From Sipunculus nudus (lineage: Eukaryota; Annelida; Sipuncula; Golfingiida; Sipunculidae), in assembly GCA_026874595.1 (NCBI GenBank), contig CM049306.1, positions 37,092,019 through 37,156,018 on the forward strand: a stretch of DNA of 64,000 nt, written 5' to 3'. How positions within the stretch are numbered: the stretch's first letter is position 1; each line of letters opens with the position of its first letter. Shown in pieces: positions 23,243 to 36,549 of this stretch. The translations under genes and the position numbers were made by a program. Below the pieces are notes generated by a model that saw only the letters and a program-made list of their open reading frames with translations, made no database searches and was not told the origin of the DNA.

Positions 23243-26200
23243 AATCTTTAAATTAATCTGTACTCTCCTGTCCGTAGGGAGAGTATGTCAAACGTACGTT
23301 TCCTGTCATATTTATCTTCCAGGAGTACATATTTAAAACAGGTTAACCATTTTACGAAATTAAGGCTTATAGCTTCAAATTTGGGCCCGAAAATGATATG
23401 TTGTAGCATTTTGAGTGCAGTGTCCCCTCACGAAAATGAAAAATCACCTCGACATATTAGTGTATGACATAAGATGTAAAAGATGCAAAAGGATTCCTGC
23501 AAAACTGTGGCATGCAGAATGCTTTATGCAAGACGCAGGAACAAGCACGCAGGCGAAATGCAGAAAAACGTAGAAAAAGACAGACATTTTGAAAGAGTGA
23601 CATAAAATTGAGACATGATGACAATACTAAGCTTTGTCGAAGACACAGAAGAAGAAAATAAAGTTTGGTTCATTTAATTTAGGTTGATTGTTTTTGAGAT
23701 ATGATCAAAAACATATGTTGTAGTGTTTTGTGTTCAGCGCCCCCTAGCAGCTATTTTCAGAAATAAAAAAAAAATCAATTTCGAGATATTAGTGGACGAC
23801 ATAAGATGTGTCAATTGTAAAAGGATCACTTTCAAACACAATCCTAGAGTAAGACACAAGAACCAGCAAGAAGGTGAAATTAAGGACAACTGACAGATAG
23901 TCAGACTTACCGACAAAGTGAAACAAAGTTGAGAAAAGATGACTAGAGCAAGTTATGAAAAAGACGCAGAGAAAGAAAATGAGCCTAAGATTTTGACGAT
24001 AGAACCAATTTTGATGATGAAAATAATATTTCAAGGTTTTTTTAAAGACCTTGACCTTGGCCTTTGACATATTTTGACAAAATAAAAAATATCTCAGAAC
24101 TTGTCACTTTCAATCGACTGTATAAGTTTCAGATTGATTGCTCTAAAATTGCAGCCAGGAGATAACTGAGAAACAAAAAAAACAAAAAAAATACAGAACA
24201 AACAAACAAACATACGCAACTAACCAACATGCTTGCCAAAATCGAAGATTTCCGGCAAGCAACAAACTAACTTACTTACTACTTTACAGTTTTCTTCTGA
24301 TATCGAAGTTCGCCTTCCGTCGGTATCTGGTAGAAACTCTCAATTACGTTTGGCCTCAAGACTCCAAAGCGCATCCAAAGCAGTCATGAGACAGATCATA
24401 TGACATGACATCAATATAATTAATTAAACAAATGCTGACGCTGTGTATCACCGAAACAGTTCATTGGTGCACCCCTCCTTATATAAACGTACGGTTGGCA
24501 AGGCTCAACCAGTCCTTGCCAGCTCACAGAGTGCACTTTATACAGAGAAATTATTAGTGTAAACAACAATTAAGGGATGCCTGCATTAGGGATCACCAAA
24601 ACCCGCAGAAAATTCGGTTGTTTGGAACAAATCAATAAACAAAATAAATATACCGTTCTTTTCCGTATTTTTCTTAAATATGCAGATAAATATGCATTTG
24701 TTTTTCATTTTCTTTTTTATTTTCCGTACTTTCTAACATAAGACTGAGTACAGTGGGCCTTTTCATTTCTATCACCCTGCACTCAGCATTTGTATCATTC
24801 CGTATCATTTGTATCATTCCGTACTTTCTAACATAAGACTGAGTACAGTGGGCCTTTTCATTTCTATCACCCTGCACTCAGCATTTGACATGCGAGGTAG
24901 GACCTTTGGTCTAATTTGATGATTCTCTGTAACAGGAAGAGCCTTGAAACAGCCGGAAGGAGGTGCACCACCTGTACATCTTGACAAGCAATGGGCACCA
25001 GTTGTATGACGTCAGCGGCACATTTAATCTGTACGACTCTGCGAGGCCAGTGCCCATAGGCGTGTTCGATTGGCAGTTTTTCGTGAAGTAAATTTAAGCT
25101 GCGCCGTCCTGCGCAGTTACCAAAAGGTGCTTTAACAGGGGAGTATCCAGAATTTATCCAGAAAAGGGGCCCTGCGACGCATGATGGGCACATGGGGGAG
25201 AAAGGTGCTATATAATGGCATAGATTACGCCTTTGTGTATAAAAGAGCCTGGAAATAGCCGGAAGGGGGAGCAACACCTGTACCTCTTGGCCAGGAATTG
25301 ACCTATCCACCGCAGCCGAAATGCTCCGCCCTTTTAACACATTATTATAATGAGCTCCCAAAATGCTCCTACAGAGAAGGTCTTCCATGCCCATGGAAGC
25401 GAGTGCTTCTTACAACATAATGATGACGTCATATTGATTGACGTCATCAACTAGTATCGCCTGACCATTGATTACTATATCGTAGTCATTATGAGTTCTG
25501 TCTTTCAAAATTTTGGATTATTTGTTTCAAACGAATCATGTGCCAGGTAAGACATTATTATTCACTCGGTAGTCAAGGAATGGCTCCTGCAACCTATAGC
25601 CTTGAACTTTTCATACTGTCTGCTTTGTATAGAAAAAAATATCCCGGAAAACATGCAGACATGGGTACTGGTAGTATATACAGACTACACGTGATTTATT
25701 TGACAAAGCTCTGTCAAATTATGGAAAATTTTGTTTTTGTCGCTTAACAATGTTTAAGGTCACCTGATTGGTTGCTCGTTAGTCCAATGCTTATGATAAT
25801 TCAATGAATGAATATGCGATTAAGGTCACATAGAGTTCATGGATAGGTCAATTGGCGCCAGTTGTGTGACGTCAGTGGCACATTTATTCTGTACGACTCT
25901 GCGACGAATGAGGGGCACATTGAGAGGGAGGTATCTATGACATTGCCCAGAATACGCCTTTATGTTTTGAATTGCACGTTGTTGACCAATTCCTGCACGG
26001 AGGTGTCATCTGTTAGTCATGTAAGGGGTCATTATGCGTAAGATACGTCCTTATTCTGCATAGCCTGACTAACCTCATTCCGCCTTAACAGTCGCAGTAA
26101 ATAAAATAACTTTAACTCAAAACTATATTTCTTTCATAAATCATAATACTATATCATTATCTATTTAGGGTAGCAAAACATTTATAACATGGTAATAAAA

Positions 26201-28408
26201 TTTATTTTCAGCGACATGAGCGAATCTAACTATTATTTGCTGTTGCGAGCGCGGTTATCCAAAAAAAAAATTCCTCAACCGTCTACATGGAAAATAAGGG
26301 TATAATGATTACTACTCATGACAGCTGCCATTTTCCGTGCAAATTAAAAAGGTTTGCTATCGTCCAGTGCCCGTAGGGGACATGCGTGTATTCATGCGGT
26401 CAGAAATTCAACAAACATGCAGAGGGAGTTACAACGTATTTTTCTGGAACATTGTAGATATTGTAAGAATGTTTTCAAACATATCTGTCTAAAGTTCATA
26501 TCTGTCATATCAACTAAAGTTAATCCCGTGAACCATTTTAAAAAATAGGCGAGACATCGCCTATCCAACCGCACATAGGCTATTCTGTTTACTTATATCC
26601 ATTTGTTTGTAACAGGTGGGGGCGCCAAAATAATCCAAACACATTCAACAATTACTTGTTGTAAGTCAGACGAGCCAGAGTTTTATTAAGGGAGTGTTGC
26701 TACTACGTTTCAACACGTCCGCACATGAGCTTCTTCCACAGGCTGCCACTGGTCGTTGCGGAGCGCCACCTTGTGTCTGTGTAAGAGACTAGTCCGCACA
26801 TATGCAACCTACCATCTCAGGCCACATGTTTTTTCTGTTTCTCAACATTGGCGCATGACGTGCACATGGAGAGTGGGGTATCTATGACATTGCCTAGATT
26901 ATTTGTGTATAGAATGGCACATTGTTGACCAATTCCTGCACGGAGGTGCCGTCTATTAGTCCAGTGAGGGATCATTAATCGTAAGATACGTCCTTATTTT
27001 GCACAGTATGCGGCTAACCTAATACTGACATTCCGCCTTAACAGTTGTTGCAAATAAAATATCTTAAACACAAAACCGTTACAGGTACCTTCAGTCTTAT
27101 TATAAAGCTTAATACTATTTCGTTAACTATTAAGGGATGCAATAAATTTAGAAAGAAATAAGAGGAAGAAATAAGCCATAGTTTGTAAAGATTAGACCAA
27201 TATTCACAAATTTACGATGGAAATAATAATTGGACTTTTTTTCATGACTTAGACGTTGATCTATTTAAAAATACATAAACAGCTTCAAGAAATATTTCCG
27301 ATATACAATTTATGAACGTAACAAAGTGATTCCTGGTAAACTGTGGCCTATAGAATGCTAAATAACACAGGCAAGAAGGCAAAATTAAGGACAAATGAAA
27401 ACAGACAGACATATTGAAAATTCACACCAAGCTGAGACCAGTTGACTACACTATGTTATGCAGGAGACTAAGGTGAAAATTGAGCCAAAGTTTGTGAAGA
27501 TAGAGCCAGAATTGACAAAGTTATGAGGAAAATAAGATTTAAAACTGTTTCGAAGTCACAGACATACTGACAAGTGACACAAATCGGAGACCAGATGAAG
27601 AAGATCTAGAGGAAGAAAATAAGCTAGAGTTTGTGTAATTAATTTTTATAGTTTTGGAGATTTGGCCAAAAAAGATAGGTTGTAGTATGCAGCACCCCCT
27701 ACCGACCATACACCGGGAATGAAAAATCACCTTCGAGATATTAGGTGTTTGACATAAGATGTACCAGTTTCAAAGGATTTCTGCAAAACTGTGGCCTGTA
27801 GAATGGTATATGTAAGACACAAGAACCAGAAAGTAGGTGAAATTCAGGACAGCTGACAGACAGATAGACATACTGACAGAATGACACAAAGTTGAGACAA
27901 GATGAAAGAATATAGTTATGTTGAAGACACAGAGGAAGAAAATAAGCTTTAGTTTATGTAATTTATCTCACTCTGATTTGTCTGACATACACTTTTATAT
28001 TGGAGGGGGAAATAGCATTAGGTTGGTTAGTTAGCTGACAGGGGGATAGGCCCAGTGATGCTTGTAATATCGCACACCCGGGTAATACATCGTGTCAACT
28101 GCCTGTGGATATAAATCTACTGGACGGACATTTCGATCAATTGGCCAAATATAAATGCATTGTGACAACTGTTGCAACGATTTGGTAACCATAGGTTCAG
28201 TGACCTCTGCCGATATGAAAGGGACAGTATTTGTGATTATGGGTCTTTAAGCCACTGCAAACACCCGAACCGTCTCAATTGTTATAGACAGCGGTCAGCG
28301 GTTATATGTATCACATTTTAACTGCTAGCGTCGCGTGTTCACTTTATAGTTTCACCGGGGGGCACACTGCCTTGCTGGGCCGGAATTCTTTTACATTTTG
28401 TTTAACTT

Positions 28409-28552
28409 TAGCATTATGGGTAAATAACAATGACACATTCGGAACCTGGGTCAACATGAAACGAATTCAGAGTAGCCAATCACAGATACTTGAAATTGAA
28501 CCATGTTGACCCAGGTTCCGAGTGGGTCATTGATCAGTTACCCATAATGCTA
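28409..28552. repeat. 144-bp inverted repeat in C, unit 2
   Basis: Same arms as the copy at 12.8 kb. Here GGAACCTGGGTCAACATG pairs better with the right arm than the unit 1 version does. Confidence 0.7.
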
Positions 28553-29861
28553 GATCATAAATGTCCAGTCCCGACTTCGGATTATATCGAGTTCATGCCC
28601 CGGCCGAAACATTTATCAGTTATATTCATCGGCTTAATATCGATTGACGATTATAATTAAAGCGATAAGGTTGTGTAAGTCCGTGATTCTATGTAGATGA
28701 CATGAGCTTACATAAGCATTAAAAGCATATTAAATGACATATTAAATAGTAAGTATGAGTAATTTTACACACAGGCTGATGGTGTTAATTAGATATTTTG
28801 TACGTCAGCGTGAGAGATGATCTCACAACACGGTTATATCTGTGGCGGGAAGGTGCACATAAGCGCAAGGAATGACGTCATGTCATTATCGATATGGTGA
28901 AGTTGTTCGGTGCTATTAATATTATGCCAGGTCTCACTATCTGTAGTGCGCCATAAAACCGCGATTTAATCCTTTTCTTATAGTATCAATTTATCAATTA
29001 ACTTTCGTTCCTATATTTTTCTACGTCATGTGTCGGTTCAAAGACTCTTTAAAACGCTAATCTGCATGCATTCTGACGTGTGTCTCTCATGAGATAAATG
29101 TTCACCGACCGGTACATAAAAATCTTTGGCTTTATTGGACTCTCTGTGTTCAATCACTGTGAGACTTTGCATGGGGCTTGTTTCGCCTGTATAGGTAGTT
29201 TCTTGACACAGTTTACATAATATAGCATATTCTACCCATTAACTGGTGCAAACAAAATGCCCTGAATGGTGCGTCTAATGCCATGGATAATTAATGTTTT
29301 ATTACGAAGAATCAGTGGGCACGTGCGGCAGCATGGCCATTTCACAGGAATGAGCCGTTGTCGCAGCACAGTTAAAGCTATGATTTTTTTTTATATATAT
29401 TTCATGTGTAGATAATGAGGTTTTTTTGAATGAGAGAAGTGTTCTGTCAGGAAAGAGGGGTCTTAATGTTGATTATGAGGTTTTGTTAATGAGAGAAGTG
29501 GTCTGTCAGGAAAGGGGGGTCTTAATGTTACGTCTTATTCTAATATAGATTGTAAATCATGAATAATTTTTTAAGAGATTTTAGATTACGTGGATGATTT
29601 GTTGTGACTAATGGTGCGGGGGGTTTTCTGTTTTGATTTAGGGAGCGAGTAGAGAATTGCGTCTTATTAAGTGGCTTTTCCTATTTATTTTCTACTATTT
29701 CCTGCTTGTATCCCATATTGATAAAAAATATTTTGCAGTTTCTCGATGTACAGATTTCTATCAGATTTGTCGGAACAAAGCCTGTTATATTTTAACGCGG
29801 ATTGATATCACGTCTCAAGTTTTGCACGACTATAGCAGTGGATAATAAAGAGTGAAACGGA

Positions 29862-30126
29862 AATTTGAAATAATCTTTCCTGAGACTCCGCTTGACAGAT
29901 AACTATAATGAAGACCCTGATACAAAATGCAGAGGATACATACATTCGGATAAAAACAAAACAGATAGTAACAGTAGATGGACACCTCTACCCGGGCGGA
30001 ATCAAAAAGTTATCAGACCTTCCGACAGGGGGCACTGTCATTCAAAATAAGGAACATTATATAAAAGAAGCGTATCGCCAACTTAATAATCATAAGTATT
30101 ATAAAAAAAGCTATAAAAAGAGCTAA
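29862..30126 (+). pseudogene. Penelope-like retroelement fragment, unit 2
   Basis: Same deletion and frameshift as in unit 1, so it was copied by array amplification and not inserted independently. Differences are single bases (for example KEHYIKEAYRQL). Confidence 0.7.
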
Positions 30127-30800
30127 CCGAACAATATCTATAAGAACCTAACGGTCGCATCCTACTTTAAAACATAAATTTGTGTACGTATAAATCCTAA
30201 TTTGTATAGCTAATTCTGTACTTAGAAAAGGTTGCTAGGTTATAAATGTTTTTATACATCTCAAAAATGTTTCCAAATAACTAAATGGATGGAAATCAAT
30301 GTTAATTAAACATTAACATTTGTCATTTTGTAAAACAATCACATAATGATAAAGTCAAATCTTAGTTAGATTTATTATATAAATGTATGTTAAACAGTAA
30401 TTAAGATAAGAACTTAAAATTAAATGTTAACATAGATCATGTCGAATTTTTCAGGCATAACCACTAAACACATTCACTATGCATGTTGATATTAGTCCAA
30501 GCATACACAAACAATAAGATTGCATTTGAAAATTAAATTCAATATATATTTGCAAAAAACGGATAAAGGAATAAATCTGCGTATTGTTTTCCAGGATGAA
30601 CATGTATATTTTTTATCAACAGCGAACAGAGACGACTTTGCCGAGAAATTTTCAACAAATATATTCTGTTTATGAAATATCAGTATGGAAAATTTAGTTT
30701 GTGTGTGTTTTTGAGCATAGCAGAGGTGAAAATTGGTCCAGTTAAAGGGGGTAGGTTTTCTAGAACACATTTTTCTTTGTTCAGCCCCAAAGGTCTTTTC

Positions 30801-30806
30801 TTTATT
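30801..30806 (-). terminator. Polyadenylation signal AATAAA of gene 3
   Basis: Minus-strand AATAAA about 75 nt after the TAG of exon 3, at the same place in the repeat unit as in gene 2. Confidence 0.5.
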
Positions 30807-30880
30807 TGCCTTCAGATTTGACTGTGGTAACAATTTTTAGCGTCCAACACTAAAAACCACCTCTTCCGAAAAACCCTAAT

Positions 30881-31048
30881 CTACCACCCCCAAAGGAAAA
30901 ATCTTTCATCCCTCTCTCTGTGTCTTCTCCCTCGGCGACAATCCCGGTCCAGGTTGACAGTGGTACAATCAGCAGTAAAAGTTTCCACGGTACCCGTACT
31001 GTCGGGGCATTCATCTTGCACAGACGAAGCTGTGTACGTCACTGTGAC
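30881..31048 (-). CDS. Exon 3 of gene 3: C-terminal exon
   Basis: 168 nt, 55 codons and a stop. It starts VTVTYTASSV and holds DECPDS, TADCTTV and RDCRRGRRHRERDE, then ends at an in-frame TAG after W-G-W. The old copy at 57.8 kb has the same W-G-W-stop end, so this may be the ancestral C terminus. Confidence 0.55.
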   Translation of the reverse strand, partial: VTVTYTASSVQDECPDSTGTVETFTADCTTVNLDRDCRRGRRHRERDERFFLWGW

Positions 31049-32081
31049 CTTAGTAACGATAAAAAAAACACAAATGTATTGTCTACGCAATGATTAAGAA
31101 GCCACTGTAACATTGGCAACTTATATATGGCGCACTTATTTAACCTGGTTATGACATGGAAATACATTTTTCAACCAAATTATGGTCACTGCACTTATAA
31201 TGATAAAGAATGCTACCATAACCTGGTAGTGATGAATTCTGTGACAGTTACCTCAAAAATGATAAAATAACGACACCTGTTACCAAGGTATAATGATAAT
31301 GAATGTCACTGTTACGTCGGTAAAGATAAAGAGTGTAATTTTAACCACATAAATTATTCAAAATCTACAGCTGTAACAAAGGTATAATAATTAATGTCAC
31401 TGGACAACAAGAAAAGATGAAATCTGCCATTGTAACCTAAGAAATTATATAAAATTACAGCTGTAACTTGATAATGATAAAGAATGTAATCATAACCATT
31501 ATACCCCCCAAAATGATTGTCCTGTAAAGAGATGTGATAAAGTATCACCGGTAATTTGGTAATGATATGAAATGTCGGTCAAAACTAGATTATTAGAAAG
31601 ATTGCTTCTATGTATAGTAATCAATAAAGTAAACCTTCAGTGTTAGACAAATAATGATGAAGACTGCTACTGTAAGCTAGGTAATGATACAGAAAAGGCC
31701 GTGTGAACTGGGCTGAAGATAAGCAGTATGACAGGGTTTAAAAGATAACGATTACTAAATATATTCATATACTTATTATTCAATGAATGCACTTATTATA
31801 TTAAACACAAGTAATGACACTTCCACTTATGTGGAGGAGCTCAGAGGACATGAACGCTTTAGCTGTTTTGTAAAGCTCACGACTGCTAGTTTTAGAGACT
31901 GATCTTGGTTTCTAAGTATGTTCAGTTTGTTGTTATTCTCTGTGACAACGTGATAACAGTGGCGTCAATCCCCTAACCTTTTGGCAGTGTTTGGGGTGTT
32001 CGATTAAATCACCCCCGCCCGTCCCTTCATATCAAGAGGATAATATTAATTTATTGCAAATGAAATATATTTATGAATAGC

Positions 32082-32147
<66 letters not shown>

Positions 32148-35100
32148 TATAGAATACATCCTGGCTGAGGTACAATTAATACCGAGTAAATAATGAATTT
32201 TGTAAGAAGAGAAAGTGGAAACGGGGACATTATAGCTAAAGATAAACATAAGTGCCCAATAATAAGGGACATGCAGTCATAAGATGTGTTATGTGTTAAC
32301 ATAACAAATGTGATATGAGTGCCCTATTAATGGATGATATACTGCTGGATATTTATTTCATATTATCCGCGTTTTTGAGTAACTATATTTAAAATAACTA
32401 ATAGTTGAATTATCTTTTCCATTTTTGAGGTGTATTTATTTAGTATATATGCTTGATATGGGAACACATAAGGTTTGTATATAAATTTATAATCCATAAT
32501 ACAATCAATACAATGCTAAAGGTATTATTTAAATAATAGAATTGTAGTTCAAAATATAGGTCCCCCATTGAAGATATCAGAGAAAATTATCAACACTAAT
32601 ACCATGCAATGCACGTTAATAATGATGAGGGATTACATTTTAGTGCTTACCTTTGCAATCATAAACATCAAAGATCATCCATTTTTCGACTGAACGATGA
32701 TATCATCTTTAATTTTTTTTCCGAAGATAAGGCGAGGGAATGAGGCTTGTTTTTAAATGAAAAATTGAATCAAACAAATTTATAAGCACGATGTTCTGAA
32801 ATTATCTGCCGAACCAGGGAATATATGAAATAAGTGAAAAGGAGAACTAGATGTGAAGAATGAATATGCAATGCAGTCTTTTGAAAAGATATATACATTT
32901 CAATCGATAGCAAGCTAAGATACTTTCTGTTCAAAGTTTTACATTGGAAATTCTCTAAAAAGACTCTAAATCCTTTGCTAGTTAAAATGAAAAAAAACAG
33001 ACTGCAGTCTTATGTATTTTGTAGGATAGAGCCTGAAACAAAAGGGTTATTTGTTCTGTGATCAGGTTACAAAAAAAAACATAATAACCTCCTGTGATTA
33101 ATTAAAATATAATTTCTTTAAAATTTCTTTAAAACATTTTTGGTTCCTGATGTTGGCACCTCAATACAGATAGATATCTTTATACTGAAAAAAAGTATTT
33201 ACCTTCTGAGTTTAATTAAATATAAATATATCCATCTGTATGCAGGTGCCAGCATCAGAAACAAAACATATCATATTGTGTTTATTATTTAATTTATTGA
33301 AGATTTAGGAAAGAGGATAGCTATGAAAAGTTGAAAGAAGTACATAAAGATAAACAGGGTCATAAATACAATTGGTGGATATTTACATAGATGAGGCTGT
33401 ATTATATTTAAAAACAAAAGAGCTTTAATTTTAGATCTGTTCACTCCCAGGTAGAATTTGCTTTTCAGTCAAAGGGGTGATGTTTCTTTGCAATGTTGGG
33501 GTCACTAAACATGATGCAAAGAAGATAAGAGAAAAAGATTGTGATCCTTATTCTCTAAAAAATTTAACCGAGGTTTAAGCTGTTGCCACCCCCCCCCCCC
33601 TATCCCTCCACTTAAAGCGGGAAACAATTCGGTTACAAAATATTTATTTCCATTTGTTCTTCTCCAAAAAGGACATGTTATTCGAGCCGCATGCGATTGC
33701 GGATGCCGCGGTTAAGAGGTCATCCCTGTTTTTTTTTTTTACAACAAAATGTTTAACATTCAGTTGGTTGATTTTAAGCTGTATGCTGGCTATCTATGTG
33801 GCTTTATTCGGGACAAAACCAAAGCGTTCAATCAAATTTAAGGAATCATATCCTGACCCAAATATATTCCTTGACAAATACCGAAGGACATCCAAACGAA
33901 ATTAACATCACTGACGTTGACAAGCTTTGACATGTTAGTTTCAGGTACCATCGCCCACTTTTATGCTAAGCACTTCATTAAGGGTGACTACAGACTATGG
34001 TTGCTCCCGAATTCGCAGAAATATTATGGTATTACATGTTTATTTATATTCTTCTTATTATTCACCTATCTGTCTTCAGGAAACTTTTTATCAAACGTGT
34101 GATTTCATACTGATGGTTTATGGCGTTGCAATATTTTGACAAAACTTAAAATAATAGGACCAGTTGATGTACTAATGTATGGTAATATTTTAAGTTTCTG
34201 ATTCAGATCGCTGGATTCCCCTTGTGTTCCTAATGTTTTATCACATTTTGCATCAGTGCATATTTATTTCAAAGGAGCTTTAACTTTACATACTCAAAAC
34301 CCCTACAGCTATTTGGGGTTGGTTATTCACACTTTTTCACTTTTTCTCTATTTTATTATTTTCTTTTGGAACATAATGATTCAACGCTGTTTTCTAATAT
34401 ATTATATTTAAAGAATATTTAGGAAATATTTAGGCAATGTATAAAGCCTATATGTACATTCAGTGGCACAAACCATACAATATTGAAAGGAAGTAAAGGT
34501 TGACAAATATAAAATAGCAAATGCTCAGTCAAAGGAGTTCAAACAGTCAACTATAAAATATTGTTTGAAACTACAAACAGGAATTAAACATATTCAAATA
34601 AATTAAGGAAACAGAATCCTGGACAAGGTAGACATAATTTGTATTCTTTGTAGTGCTGAACATGTTATTCGGCTCCTGCAAAACTGTGATCATATGCTTT
34701 ACTATATTTAAACCTGTCTAATTAATATTTTCAATGTCAGAACTGATATCGGTGATGTTATATATCTACACTTCATTTACAAACTATAATTTATTTTAAG
34801 TTAATACAACTCAAAATATGTTATTAAACAAGTCTTTCTGAGACTCAACATTTGTACAACAAAATTATTGGAATCAAAGTATATTTCTTCACTTTGACCT
34901 CAAAATATAATTCAGGTAAATTATCTCCAACAAGAAGGAAAGCTCGGCAGTTGCACAAGGAACAATTGAATAAAAATTTCGGAGAGATCCGGATCCCCAT
35001 CTGGATCTAGATATTTTTTAAAGGAAAAATGCTTCATTTCTGACAATGCCTAAAGAGGTAATCATCTGCCTTATCGGAGGTCTGTGCTCGCCGGGTGCTT

Positions 35101-36481
35101 TTCTATTTTGACACTGTTTGCGAACTGTAAATGCATCATGCGAATAATTGTATTGTTCAACAAATCTCTTTTATCGTGTTTCCTCGACGATAATATTAAT
35201 ATTAAGGTTCATTCACTGAAATCATACATTATTTCATAAATATAACTAGACGTTCCCATGAAAATGCTCATTCAATTATGCGTCAGCTGTTTTGGTACAT
35301 ATGTACTGGGTGGTTCAGACACTAAGAACTCAAGTAATGCCAAATATATCGTTACATGCTTTGCGTGTGACGAGACCTTTAGCAAGTGGTGATTATTAAC
35401 CCGTGCTAACCTTTAAGATGACAGCTGTCAGTGTGAGTGACTCGGAGCATTAGGGAGGAAAACCTTCCAACCGTGAAACTTGTAAAATTTAGAAAGCCAC
35501 TGTAACATTGGCAATTTATATATGGCGCACTAATTTAACCTGGTTATGACATGGAAATACATTTTTCAACCAAATTATGGTCACTGCACTTATAATGATA
35601 AAGAATGCTACCATAACCTGGTAGTGATGAATTCTGTGACAGTTACCTCAAAAATGATAAAATAACGACACCTGTTACCAAGGTATAATGATAATGAATG
35701 TCACTGTTACGTCAGTAAAGATAAAGAGTGTAATTTTAACCACATAAATTATTCAAAATCTACAGCTGTAACAAAGGTATAATAATTAATGTCACTGGAC
35801 AACAAGAAAAGATGAAATCTGCCGTTGTAACCTAAGAAATTATATAAAATTACAGCTGTAACTTGATAATGATAAAGAATCTAATCATAACCATTATACC
35901 CCCAAAATGATTGTCCTGTTAAGAGATGTGATAAAGTATCACTGTTAATTTGGTAATGATATGAAATGTCGGTCAAAACTAGATTATTAGAAAGATTGCT
36001 TCTATGTATAGTAATCAATAAAGTAAACCTCCAGTGTTAGACAAGCAATGATGAAGATTGCTACTGTAAGCTTGGTAATGATACAGAAATGCCGTGTGAA
36101 CTGGGCTGAAGATAAGCAGTATGACAGGGTTAAAAAGATAACGATTACTAAATATATTCATATACTTATTATTCAATCAATGCACTTATTATATTAAACA
36201 CAAGTAAGGACACTTCGACTTATGTAGAGGAGCTCAGAGGACATGAACGCTTTAGCTGTTTTGTAAAGCTCACGACTGCTAGTTTTAGAGACTGATCTTG
36301 GTTTCTAAGTATGTTCAGTTTGTTGTTATTCTATGTGACAACGTGATAACAGTGGCGTCATTCCCCCTAACCTTTTGGCAGTGTTTGGGGTGTTCGATTA
36401 AATCACCCCCGCCCGTCCCTTCATATCAAGAGGATAATATTAATATATTGCAAATGAAATATATTTATGAATAGCATTATA

Positions 36482-36549
<68 letters not shown>

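Larger units (their letters stand above)
15421..31100. repeat. Tandem higher-order unit 2 (A-B-A-C)
   Basis: Blocks: A 15421-16511, B 16512-19768, A 19769-20911, C 20912-31100. It starts after C ends in GCAATGATTAAGAAAGC, where B would be expected, so a B has been lost at this junction. It is nearly identical to unit 1, with small indels. One example is the short deletion near 16468 that removes the GACAGCTGTCAGTG segment of A. Confidence 0.9.

Noticed and set aside
24867-25394. 175-codon open frame on the minus strand
   Set aside because: It contains an internal duplication that mirrors the 310-bp DNA repeat. The equivalent stretch in units 1 and 3 is broken by indels, and no family or splice structure fits. 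Treated as a shadow of repeats.
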